From positions 87,137 through 151,136 of the forward strand of contig JAPJBO010000562.1 of assembly GCA_030068145.1 (NCBI GenBank): a DNA stretch of 64,000 nucleotides. Reading direction: 5' to 3'. The stretch's first letter is position 1. Every line of letters starts with the position of its first letter. This DNA comes from Diplonema papillatum. Lineage: Eukaryota > Euglenozoa > Diplonemea > Diplonemida > Diplonemidae. Shown piece by piece: positions 54,241 through 64,000 of the stretch. The notes below the pieces were generated by a model. The model had not been told where the DNA came from, searched no databases, and saw only the letters and a list, made by a program, of their open reading frames with translations. The translations under genes and the position numbers were made by a program.

Positions 54241-54994
54241 GCCCTGCTTTGTCGATGTTGCGCTTTCGGCATTTTTTGCTCTCTTCTCTTTTTTCTCTTC
54301 CGTGTAACCAAGCAAAATATGCTAATTACACAGGCCGTTGCGATGTTTGCATTCCATTTAACCTTTTCCTTACCGTCAGCCAACAAAGAAAGCCAGCATG
54401 GAGCTGGTGCGAGCAGTCTGCGCCTGAAAACTGGAAAGTAGGATGAACGTCAGCTGCCGTGTACAGAGAGAGAGAGAGAACAAGTCAACCCAGTCGAAGG
54501 AAGTCGGCATCCAATAATGAGTGTGTACCAACTCACCTGCCGAATGCACCGGACCCCTAGGTTTATGCCACGTTCTTATCGATTCTATGAACGGGTGCAG
54601 ATCAAACCATCATCCATTGCTTCTATTTTTCTTCGCTCCCTTGCTGTCTTTGCATAAGTCGGTAAGTCGTAGAGCAGGCAGCCGTGGTGTAGTTCCTGCA
54701 GTTTCTGCTATCCTCCGATGCATTGGTGCTCCCACCGACTTTTTCCACGCTGCATGTCACCTTCTGTTGGCCCGTGCAAACTCACTCACTGTTGGTGGTG
54801 CGCCCTGGGCTGGTTACCACACCGCCGGCAACTTTTGTAGCGAGTTCGTCAGGAAGATTTTTGCTCCGCGCCAACAGTCACTTTGGGGCGGTGCTCGAAG
54901 GTTTCGCGCGGCAAACATGCTTTTCAAGGCTTTTTCGGCAATGCCCGCGCTGTGAATAGTTTACCCATTATTGATGAAGCAGCCCCCCTCCCCC
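54241..54994. other. Intergenic, no gene recognised
   Basis: Open frames at 54,521-54,959 have no recognisable domain. Confidence 0.4.
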
Positions 54995-55731
54995 CCTAGG
55001 CATAGGTGGCGGGCGAGTCAAAAGGCGAGTTTCGGGGCTCGAGGGCCCTAGGGCGAGTCTGGGGCGAGTGGGCGAGTCAAAAGGCGAGTTTCGGGGCTCG
55101 AGGGCCCTAGGGCGAGTCTGGGGCGAGTGGGCGAGTCAAAAGGCGAGTTTCGGGGCTCGAGGGCCCTCGGGCGAGTCAAAAGGCGAGTTTCGGGGCCCGA
55201 GGGCCCTAGGGCGAGTCAAAAGGCGAGTTTCGGGGCTCGAGGGCCCTAGGGCGAGTCTGGGGCGAGTGGGCGAGTCAAAAGGCGAGTTTCGGGGCTCGAG
55301 GGCCCTAGGGCGAGTCAAAAGGCGAGTTTCGGGGCTCGAGGGTCCTAGGGCGAGTCAAAAGGCGAGTTTCGGGGCTCGAGGGCCCTAGGGCGAGTCTGGG
55401 GCGAGTGGGCGAGTCAAAAGGCGAGTTTCGGGGCCCGAGGGCCCTAGGGCGAGTCAAAAGGCGAGTTTCGGGGCTCGAGGGCCCTAGGGCGAGTCTGGGG
55501 CGAGTGGGCGAGTCAAAAGGCGAGTTTCGGGGCTCGAGGGCCCTAGGGCGAGTCTGGGGCGAGTGGGCGAGTCAAAAGGCGAGTTTCGGGGCCCGAGGGC
55601 CCTAGGGCGAGTCAAAAGGCGAGTTTCGGGGCCCGAGGGCCCTGGGGCGAGTCAAAAGGCGAGTTTCGGGGCTCGAGGGCCCTAGGGCGAGTCTGGGGCG
55701 AGTCGCGACTCGCCCGCCACCTATGCCTAGG
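54995..55731. mobile_element. Minisatellite enclosed by perfect inverted repeats (about 25 bp)
   Basis: The left end CCTAGGCATAGGTGGCGGGC is exactly inverted at 55,712-55,731, and the match extends inward over GAGTC. The interior is a variable array of GGCGAGTCAAAAGGCGAGTT, TCGGGGCTCGAGGGCCCTAG and GGCGAGTCTGGGGCGAGT blocks, about 15 composite units. CCTAGG stands at both outer edges and could be a target duplication or part of the TIR. It is non-coding. Confidence 0.85.
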
Positions 55732-56375
55732 CGTATCAGATTCTCGTCTAAACTCGTCATACTGGGGGTATTTTGGCCACAAGGTCGTTTTTGGGACATA
55801 TTCTTTGGTGCTAAGAAATGTTGTGTGAGGCAAACTCAAAAAGTCGTCCCCGGTGTGCCACGTTTGCTACCTGGTTGGCCCATCTTCCGTTCAGGAACCA
55901 GTGCAATGTGCTAGCGGGAAGCTGCAGGTACCTATTTCTGAGCTGCTATGCCATGGCAATCTTTTGGCCCAACCCCAAAGTTCTTCATTTGGGCCCAGTT
56001 TCGTTTTTTTTTTGTTTGGAGTTCGTGCTGGGGCTAGGTAAGACGGTTCTGAATGAAAGGAAACAGCCGTTTGTCTTCGACACTAAAATCTTGGCTGTGT
56101 TGTCGACCTGGTAGTTTTCCCAAGTGTTGTTCGACCCATTTCTGTTGCTTACACCCTACTAGTGCTCCTAGGGATGGTACCAAACGTGGCACAAAATATT
56201 TCCTGGCCAGAAAAACGGTAAAGATTGTCGCAAACGGCGGAATAAAAACACTTCTGACCATTTCCCCCGGAGGATCGTGGAGTTTGAGTTGAACTTTTGC
56301 GCGCATGTTTTTTGTCTTTGCAAATTTCAGAAAAATTGGACGCGGGTTCAGGTGACATTACCCCCCCCTAGAAGG
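55732..56375. repeat. Sequence related to the interior of the 30.8-32.0 kb TIR element
   Basis: 55,735-55,760 carries the terminal word of the 28.2 kb TIR element (AGATTCTCGTCTAAACTCG). About 55,915-56,040 resembles 31,255-31,400 (AGCTGCAGGTACC..., GAGCTGCTATG.C.TGGCA). The block ends at CCCCCCCCTAGAAGG. Confidence 0.5.
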
Positions 56376-56725
56376 CAACAACCGCGCGGAGGGGACGCCA
56401 GATGGAATGACCTCTAAAGTCCTTCTATCCACTCAAAACAATAGTCAACCCCCGACCCGCAGGACTTTAGAAAAGACAAACCCCGGATACTTCCGAAGAG
56501 AAAGCTTACACCACTCTAGCTTCAACCCAAACCTCTAAAAGAAGAAGAAGAAAGAAAAAGAAAAGCTCAAGAAGAAGAAGGGCAGCAGCACTCAACCCGC
56601 GTGCTAGCGGCAAGAAACACACGCACACCCAAACGCACATCGCACCCGCGCTCAGCCGCTGCCTGAGACCCTCCTGCGGGGAGGCAACTGGGAGGTGCTC
56701 CAACCAGCCTTCGGTCAGTGCGGCG
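56376..56725. other. 5' flank of the 144-aa protein gene
   Basis: It has AAG-rich sequence (56,540-56,585) and no other recognisable signal. It may be 5' UTR. Confidence 0.35.
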
Positions 56726-59700
56726 ATGGTGAACACGATGACACAGAAGCGAGCGACCAATTACGGCCGTGCGATAGGCGGAATCCCCATCAGGCACGAC
56801 GTCATTGCGATGAAGATGCTGCTGTGCGAGGCGCGAGCGAGAGAGCGAAGCTTGCTGCTGACGCCCGGGGAGCGGCGCAAGGCCGACATCAAGTGGCGGT
56901 TCGTTCTCACGCAGGTCAAAGAGGCAGAGCGAAAGGGCGCCAGCCCCTGCGAAATCAGGGCGGATCTGGCCAGCAGGTTTGCGCACCTTTTTTTTTTTTT
57001 TTCCCGAAGACAACTAGTGTCAGACTAGCCTACCCGAAGGCAGTTGATTCCTTTAGGCAAGATTTCTCTACCGGCGGAAGTTGTTTGGGTTAACGTCTTT
57101 TTTTTTTTTTTCTTTACTTGTATAAGGTACCAGGGAAAGCCTGCTACACGGGAGCCAAGCTTCACGTGTTCGGCCGTACTGCAGAGCCACGGGCCTACGG
57201 GTCAAGTGGCTACCGATTTCCCAAACTAAAGCATCAAGGCTTGGCGCACCTTGGGGCTTGGCGCTCGCGCTGAACACAAGCTCGTCGAGACGGTCAGCCG
57301 CAGGGCAGAGCGGACGGGGTTGTAGCACTGTGCTGCCTCCGACTCAAGCTTTGCAAGCTGTGGTTGACCGTCACGTTCCTGGACCAGGAGCGGCCTCTTT
57401 CTTCTTTCCGAGATTACCCCCTCAGGTGACACCATTTATCTGTAGCCATACTTCAACCTTCTTGGAAGTTTTTTGTGTTACCGTCGATCCCGAAGGACGA
57501 TCAGTTTGGTGTTTTTTTTTTTTTTTTTTTTGGAACAACATTTTATCTATATAAAACCACCTGGTCCGGGCTCCTGGTAAGTTCCCCGAAACTCCCCGAC
57601 ACTTCCCCGAAACTCCCCGATACTCAGCCCGATTTTTGTGGGAAAAAGTGGGGCTGCCGGTGGGTGGGCAGGTGTACAGGTTGGTAGTTGAGTGGACAGA
57701 TGGGTGGATGGGGGTGGGCAGGTCGGTGGATGGGTGAACATTGGGTAGACGGGTGAGGGCAAGTGGGTGAGGTGTGCAGGTAGGTGTGCTAGTGTGATTC
57801 GGACGTGGCTCACTTGAGCCGTCCGTGTTCCTCCTCCTCCGATCCTCTTCCTCTACTAACCGGATGCATCTACCAACTGTAGCTTGGACTCCTGGGCAGT
57901 TGTTGGGGCACACCCTTCAGCCTGCGGATTCGGAGGGCCTGAAGGCGAACCAGCAGTTGCTGGAAAACCTGCAGGACCTGCCTTTGAGTCCTTGGACACA
58001 GGGAGGAGTCTGAACAGGACGCGTCGTGTGCATGTGCGCAGGTTCAACCATCATCTGACTCTTCTGTTTGCGGTTGCAACCTTCGGTACCACGAGTTTGC
58101 CATTCTTATGTCAAACTCTCCAATCCCCTCTTGGGTTTTGGTTTGGGCAAAAAGTATTCGCGCCCGCCATCTCCCGATGACCTTCCCACTTCTGACCACG
58201 CTGCAGCAGTCACGTGTAAACCGGGCAGACCCAGTCGTCCCCCATCTGGTCCCGAACGACGAGCACCGCTCCTGCACCCGAGTTTAGCCTTCGATGATTG
58301 GAAGCCGCATCGGAAACAGTGGGTCAACCCATCCCGGAATTCTGAATTCGTGCACCCGGTTGAAAGGAGTGTCCACTTCGGAGTCCACCTTATGTGAAAA
58401 GTTGTAGAGTACGGGAGGAACCGGAAATCTCCGGAAAGATGGTACCCGCATTCCAACTCGTCTCGGGAATGGTCAGTCGACGACCGTATGCAGGTGGGTG
58501 GAGGCCCTGGGACTGCGAAGGCGTGACCACCCCATAAGGAGGACTCTCTATCTTGCGTTATCTCTCTGTCCCAGTCGCCATAGCAACCGTATCCTGGCCA
58601 AGCATCATCCTGCAACCCTGCTTTCGGATGGCCATCGTGCCTCTCATTTTGGTTATCAACCTTACTCCTCGCTCGAATTGCCGTCTTCGACCGTAGCTGC
58701 CCCTGGTCCTGGTGGTTAGGGTTAGCATGCGAAGAGCCTGTGGCGATAATCTGCATCTGCTCTCTTTCGTGACTACCTCTTCGTGCTACCTCTCTTCGTC
58801 ACTGGTACCTTATCTTGACCTCTGCCCGCCGCGGAGTGCACGTCTCTGTCTTCGATGATGGCGAGTCCTTACGCCGCCGCTTCGTTGCAGCGGCCGTCCT
58901 AGTGTCGTCGCCTTGTCTTCGGCGTTCTCGATGGCGGTGTTGGCGCCGGCATCCGCCGCTTCCCTTGTGGCGCTTTGGGCCGATGGTCGCAGCCTGCGTC
59001 TCGACTTCGGTGTCGCTTCGGGCGTCCCCAGGGGCGAAGGCCCGCGCTTCCGTCTCTTTGCCGCCGACTCCGCACATCGGCATATCGTGCTGCAGGCAGG
59101 CATCCGCGGTGTGAGTTCCTGCAGCATTCCGCGATCGTCTTGCACGTCCCGCACTGCGTCATCCTGTGCTTCTCGCAATACTTCACGGCGAGGCCGTCCC
59201 CTGTCGCGTGGTGTGCCTCGGCAGCAGCGCGCTACCGACGCTTGCCGATGCTTGCACTCTTCGCATTTCGCTTTGTGATGTCTCGTACACACTCTCTCGT
59301 CCTTGGTGGTGGCCTGGGCACGCCTACCTCCATGCACTGGGTCTCCGCCGCCCACTAAATTTACCCTCTTCTGCCCCTTCTTGCCGGAGGTGCCGTCTTC
59401 GAAGGCGTCCCACCAGCACGTCCGCCCATACGTGGAAAATACGTCCATCCCCCAGACCTCATCATTGAAGGCGTGCCTGTTCGTCCCCAGCTGCGACTCG
59501 AGCACGAGCATTGTCTCTGTACCCGCACGACCTCTGGTGGAACAGTTCCTGCTCTCCTTGCCGCAGCGGATCCTGTCGCTACCTGTGTCAAACCGTGCCA
59601 ACCTGTACCTCCCAGTCTGTCCTTCCTTCTCAGCCTCTATCTTCGTCTTCGGGGCATAGCCAAACACGGGGACAGCTGCGCAAGGTAGGCCCATAATAGC

Positions 59701-60844
59701 GTAGCCCCTCCCCGCCTTCGCCAAGGCCGGCTGCAGGGAAAGTGGTCGCCACAAAGGAAATACCCCGAAACTCCCCGAATTTCCCCGAAACTCCCCGAAA
59801 CTCCCCGGAACTCCCCGAAACTCCCCGATACTCCCCGATATTTTCGTCTGGACCAGGTGGTTAAATGTAAAATGCAATGTGTTAGGTACCAGGGAAAGCC
59901 TGCTACACGGGAGCCAAGCTTCACGTGTTCGGCCGTACTGCAGAGCCACGGGCCTACGGGTCAAGTGGCTACCGATTTCCCAAACTAAAGCATCAAGGCT
60001 TGGCGCACCTTGGGGCTTGGCGCTCGCGCTGAACACAAGCTCGTCGAGACGGTCAGCCGCAGGGCAGAGCGGACGGGGTTGTGGCACTGTGCTGCCTCCG
60101 ACTCAAGCTTTGCAAGCTGTGGTTGACCGTTACGTTCCTGGACCAGGAGCGGCCTTTTTCTTCTTCTCTTCTTTCTTGGAACGACATACCACGCTGGACA
60201 TGTCAGTCACGCATATCACCAATGCATTGTTGGTGCTGAGAATTAGTAGTTGGCAGCGTACTACATAAAACTTACCCAAAGCAGGTGAGTTCCGCTAGTG
60301 GGCACGTCCTCAGAAATACTCGAGGGGCTGCCTTGTGCTTACTTCGAAGGAGGCTAGAGGGGGAGAAACAATACAACTACAAAATGGGTCTTTTTTGTTG
60401 AACGCTTACGCCCGCCACTAAACCCAGATTTACCTGTGTTTCGTGTGGGCTACAGCACATTTACCTCCTTTGATCTTTTGCAACTGGCAGCCTCCTCAAG
60501 TATTTCCTACGAAGCAGGTGCTTATACAAAAAAATCCCGATTGAACCGGACATATATGCCCGGTTGGTCAGATTTGGGTTAAACCACGGGGGCAGCTACG
60601 ATTTCTGCAGGTCGCGCTCTCTTCAAATTTTGAACAACGAATTCTTCCTCCTCTACACAGATACCCGTTCCAAGGCATGCTGACGCCGCAGTACCTCTTC
60701 AACAAGGAACTCGAGAAGCGTGGCGTCGTCGCTGAGGCGAACTCGGTCATCTTCTCGAACAGCAGCCGCACGTCTCACGCATCCAGCAAAACCAGCGAGT
60801 CGAGCCGGAATTCCTCGTCCGAGAAATCCGAGAAGGACGACTGA
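56726..60844 (+). CDS. Two-exon gene for a 144-aa protein of unknown function
   Basis: Exons are 56726-56976 and 60661-60844. The intron is GT-AG and splits an Arg codon (AG|A), giving LASRYPFQGMLTPQYLFNKE across the junction. The start is ATG 56,726; a second in-frame ATG lies four codons on. Residues 10-85 are well ordered in character (NYGRAIGGIPIRHDVIAMKM, RKADIKWRFVLTQVKEAERK) and probably helical. After NKELEKRGVVAEANSVIF the protein ends in a low-complexity Ser/Glu/Lys tail (SSEKSEKDD). No signal peptide or membrane segment, and no family was recognised. The join is supported by frame continuity and composition, not by a known homologue. The 3.7 kb intron holds a TIR element between two near-identical direct family E repeats. 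Confidence 0.65.
57127..57403 (+). repeat. Dispersed repeat family E, full copy (left of TIR element copy 2)
   Basis: It contains GGTACCAGGGAAAGCCTGCT, CCAAGCTTCACGTGTTCGGC, GAGACGGTCAGCCGCAGGGC and TTGACCGTCACGTTCCTGG. T-rich runs flank it. Nearly identical to 59,883-60,157. Confidence 0.88.
57557..59860. mobile_element. 2.3 kb TIR element, copy 2
   Basis: Same 11-bp ends as copy 1 (CCACCTGGTCC and GGACCAGGTGG) and the same subterminal CTCCCCGAAA arrays. The flanking pentamers TAAAA and TTAAA match at four of five positions. It is about 270 bp longer than copy 1, mainly near 59,100-59,300. There the minus strand encodes a Cys/His-rich stretch in two frames: CTRHHKAKCEECKHR and KYCEKHRMTQCGTCKTI. 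That suggests a zinc-binding domain broken by a frame change. Copy 1 lacks this part. Confidence 0.82.
59883..60157 (+). repeat. Dispersed repeat family E, full copy (right of TIR element copy 2)
   Basis: Same sequence and orientation as 57,127-57,403, differing at only a few positions. Confidence 0.88.
60313..60530 (-). repeat. Dispersed repeat family B, reverse copy in the intron
   Basis: It runs from AAATACTCGAGGGGCTGCC to GCAGGTGCTTATACAAAA and ends 130 bp before exon 2 of the 144-aa gene. Confidence 0.87.
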
Positions 60845-62949
60845 GTACTGTCCGCTTCGGCGGGCGAAAACGAAAAGAAGATCATAAAGCAACAAAAGTC
60901 GAGAAACACCTGACAGCACTTCCTCAACTTCGGTTGATTGTCGACAACGCAAAATGAAGACGTGTGCCGAACGGTAGGTGTTTCAGTTCGCCGTCTGTCC
61001 AGTTTTTTTTTCGTGGTGTGTGGGTGTGTGCTATGCGACGAGATCAGGAGCCCTGGACGGTCTGGCAATAGTGGTGCAGGGAGATCTCCCAGCGAATTTT
61101 ATTGGAACGAGCCACACGGGCGACAACCGTCAGCATGAGCATTTCGCACACCTCTGCTGGTAGACCCTAGTTTACCGCACCCCGGGGGAGGGAATCCGTG
61201 ACTTCATACAAAAAAAAACTTTCACTCCAAAAAAAAAAAAAAAAAAAATGAACCCCAGGCACATTTCTATCTATTGTGTCCTTGGGTAGGCAAAGGCGGC
61301 CGCAGCAAGAGAAAAAAAGATAGAAGAAGAAATAAAAAGACCCGGAGGCTTTTGCATTGCGTTATCGGTGTTTCACACCGTGAAACACCCCGGGCGTGGG
61401 GGGTTTTGAAAGAAAAGCCCACCGCATGGGCGCGGACCTGATGGCGGAAAAATGACAACTGATATCGAAATGGGCCTGTGGCACACTACTGCAGTACATC
61501 GGTACAGAGCGTGCGATCTGAGTCATCGTCTGACGGTCAAACCAACACCGGGAATAGTCGTGGTTTGACAGAGTACCTGTAGCGATGGCCTGCATTGGCC
61601 ACAAGGTGACTGCATCTTCGATCGTACCGCGTCGTACTTCAGGCGTTTGCATTCGAAGTATTGTCTTCGCGCGGTCGCTTTGCGTCCTTCCACTATAACT
61701 GCCTGTGATAGGCTACGATAGTCGAGGTTAGAATGCAGAGTATCTGTAGCGATGGCCTACATTGGTCACTAGGTGACTGCCTCTTCGATGGTACCGGGTC
61801 TTGCTTCCGGCGTTTGCACTCATTCGAATCCTCGTCTTCGCGCGGTCGCGTCGACCCGTGGATAGAGCTGAAGAAAGCCCCCGCTCACGCCGGGGGGTTT
61901 CGCAAACTTTCAAAAGCCTGTTATACCAAGAGAGGGGGGGGGGTAAAGGAAAGGCCCACCCCAAGCAAACTCCCCGCTGGTAGAGAAACCCTGCTGTGTG
62001 TGTGGCCGTGACACTCGCTGTCGCTGGAGAGAAAAGCGAGAAAGGAGTTTCAAGCGAACTTTCCCTCGCAAAAAAAAGAAAAACAAAAAAGAAAAGCTGA
62101 GGGCAACCCAACGACAAACAAAAAAAAAAAAAATGAAAAAGGATTAGGTGGGGGGAACAAGGAAATGAGGGCTGAAGAAAAATAGATCAGCTGCTTTTTT
62201 TATTCGATGCGGGTAAACCGTAAGTTGACTTGACAAAAGGCCGGCGTGTTCGTTGTGGGTGCACTCGGAAGCCCCTTTCATGATGCCTATCGGGCACGCT
62301 AACGGTGCGGATCGGTATTGGCCCGACCCTGAGCCGGTTTACCTTTATCCGCTGGAACTTCATCGTATTGCCTGCTCTTTCTAGTGCAGGCCATCGCTAA
62401 AGATGTTCTGCATTCTCATCTCAACTGCTGCTGTCTGTCACAGTAGCATGACACATCATGTGCGAAGAGATAACCGCGCCGCCGGCCATGCAGATTACCG
62501 CCACAGATTCTTTGCGTTCAAGCCCAAAGTATCAGCAGTCTATCAGCAGGGTTGAGTGGACTGGCTAATAATCTCGAGTACAGCACTTGAAGAATCGGAG
62601 CGTCAGTCTCTCCTACCGGACACGCAATCGATCTTGTCAAACTACGGTGAAAGCTGGGTGGGAGAAACCAGCAAAAGATAAGGAGAATCATCCTAAACCC
62701 ACCGGTTCGAATGAAGTGCCTATTTCTTTTTCTGCCGCTCCCTCCACTTCTACCCTCCCCCACCTATGTTGAGAGATGCTCCACTCCTTTTCTTATTGGA
62801 AAGTATGCACAATGCTGCAGGGGGCTAGTTGACTGTTCCCAGTTGACGGATTCTTTGGGGGAACGGTCTTTTCGAGACCGTGCCCCGGCAACAAACGAAA
62901 ATAAAAAACCTTGCCACTGAAAAACGCTTTGAAGGTAGTCCCGACTCTA
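60845..62949. other. 3' flank and intergenic sequence, no gene recognised
   Basis: It has A-rich runs at 61,205-61,250 and 62,065-62,135. A locally duplicated block (GAATGCAGAGTATCTGTAGC, GATGGCCTACATTGG) at about 61,560-61,690 recurs at 61,730-61,855. Confidence 0.45.
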
Positions 62950-63120
62950 TACACGGCGAAGTCCTCCAGCTTCAGAGGCTGGAGTTAAAGAGGGTGTGCC
63001 CGAGTCGCGCCCGAAAAGCAATCAAAACGCGTGTAAATCTACACCCGAAAAAGCGGGTGCGACACCCGCTCCTATCACTCCAGCTTCCCTCCAGCTTCTG
63101 AGGCTGCGCTCCGCCGTGTA
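62950..63120. repeat. MITE-like foldback element, copy 2
   Basis: The ends TACACGGCG and CGCCGTGTA are inverted, with CAGAGGCTGGAGTTAA inverted imperfectly inside. Homologous to 3,332-3,469. Confidence 0.75.
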
Positions 63121-63121
63121 T

Positions 63122-63295
63122 GAGCCGGTCCATCCCCTCTTGATAGACCGTGATAGACCGAAGAATACAGCACCGGGCAATTCGATGCAGACTAGGGATG
63201 GACCTGATAGACCGTGGTGGACCGTGATTCACTGTGATAAACAGCGGCCGGCACTTCGATGCAGTTTCAAGCGATAGGGACGGACCGGCTCAGTG
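63122..63295 (-). repeat. Dispersed repeat family D copy
   Basis: It contains CCCCTCTTGATAGACCGTGA and CACTTCGATGCAGTTTCAAG, in the same orientation as 46,190. Confidence 0.75.
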
Positions 63296-63464
63296 TAGGG
63301 AGCGGATGAAAATGCCAAGTTCGCAGTTCGGAGCGGGCTCACAATTTACGACCAACAAACAACCTCCAACGACGTGTTCATCCAATGTGGGCTCGACGTT
63401 CCGCTGATCTGCATGAAAAGCTGAACTTGAAGTTACACGACGATGCGCGTTGAAGAGTGAGTGT

Positions 63465-63521
63465 AAAATACTCGACGTTGCTGCTTCGACTCCGAATGGA
63501 AGGGAGGAAATATAGAGGTAC
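63465..63521 (-). repeat. Family A repeat, B-half fragment, reverse
   Basis: AAATACTCGACG followed by GCTTCGACTCCGAATGGAAG and GGAGGAAATATAGAGGTA, the reverse complement of B. Confidence 0.8.
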
Positions 63522-63523
63522 CT

Positions 63524-63630
63524 CCCCCCCCCGTGTTTAAGATCGCGTTTTTCCGTGTTTAAGATCGCCCCCCAAAAAAAAAAAACCGATCTAATACACG
63601 GGGGGGGACGATCTTAAACACGGGGGGGGG
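63524..63630. repeat. Short foldback with C/G-rich ends
   Basis: CCCCGTGTTTAAGATCG at the left is inverted as CGATCTTAAACACGGGG at the right, and each motif is also partly repeated internally. It may be the edge of a larger G-run TIR element or a compact foldback. The rest to 64,000 is homopolymer-rich with no gene seen. Confidence 0.6.
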
Positions 63631-64000
63631 ACAAAAAACACCCCAATTTTTTTTTCCCGCTACGCGGGGCCCTGAACCCCCCCCAGTGCTGATGCTAAGG
63701 CCCCTAAACTCGGCATCGTTGTCAGCCGGACGGCAACGAGGGTGGGTGGTCCCCCCCCCCCTAAACACCCCCCCCCTCCTGCAGGGCCTGTGTGCAGCAG
63801 GGTGGTGACCGCTCCAAGGTGGTTTCCTCAGCAGCGACCAAGAAAAAAAAAACTTTTTTTTTGGCCCAAATCCTCCCAAAAAAGCACTCGAAAAAAAGTT
63901 TTTTTGACCCACTTTTTCCACTATTTCACCTTGGAGAATTTAGCTAAGGTGGGTCCCACAGTAGGTCCACAGTGGGTTGCACCAGGAGGGGGGGGGGGGG

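Noticed and set aside
58810..60087. 425-aa minus-strand frame as an intact gene
   Set aside because: It begins in family E, crosses the TIR element boundary and changes character midway. At best part of it is an element-encoded remnant.

Overview
The window is nuclear DNA from a flagellated eukaryote with large, repeat-rich introns. All nine introns that could be placed are GT-AG. They range from about 0.3 to 7.1 kb and sit between compact, GC-rich exons. The recognisable genes are an outer dynein arm docking-complex subunit, a CCDC25-type NFACT-R protein, an MTA phosphorylase, a PP2A B''-gamma (PPP2R3C/TON2-like) subunit and a dysferlin-domain protein. Together with the repeat load this suggests a complex stramenopile, possibly a brown alga. 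That placement is inference, since no marker gene settles the taxon. Nothing looks prokaryotic.

Layout. At 1-5.7 kb lie a CT microsatellite, the last exon of MTA phosphorylase (its upstream exons are outside the window) and short repeats. From 5,758 to 23,777 runs one seven-exon dynein-docking gene. Its introns hold three minisatellites, a TIR element, a LINE fragment and a 4.65 kb tyrosine-recombinase (YR) retroelement. At 26.6-28.1 kb is an intronless gene for a 508-aa proline-rich protein, followed by a TIR element carrying a copy of that gene's 3' end. At 29-34.8 kb are tandem repeats, two back-to-back TIR elements and a homogenised ankyrin array with an in-frame stop. At 35.0-37.4 kb is the three-exon CCDC25 gene. 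At 41.5-43.1 kb is the dysferlin-domain gene with decayed tandem copies of its 3' end. An orphan 28S rRNA fragment lies near 46.8 kb. At 47.8-52.9 kb an intact PP2A B'' gene is flanked by two broken partial copies; one is interrupted by a 2.0 kb TIR element whose empty site survives in the intact gene. At 55.0-55.7 kb is a minisatellite enclosed by perfect inverted repeats. At 56.7-60.8 kb a two-exon gene for an unrecognised 144-aa protein carries a second copy of the 2 kb TIR element in its intron. The last 3 kb is repeats and low-complexity DNA.

The main discovery candidate is the YR retroelement in intron 5 of the docking gene. It has split direct repeats in the order A1-ORFs-B1-A2-B2, and gene order gag-like, YR, RT, RNase H. 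Solo A-B units of about 295 bp, and A-only pieces ending at the same place, are scattered through the window. They look like excision or non-autonomous products of the same family. A second dispersed family of about 215 bp has the same end architecture and may belong to a sister element.

The genes do not form an operon or a pathway; they are independent loci. The shared theme is repeated copying of gene 3' ends and insertion of short structured repeats into introns and duplicated gene fragments.
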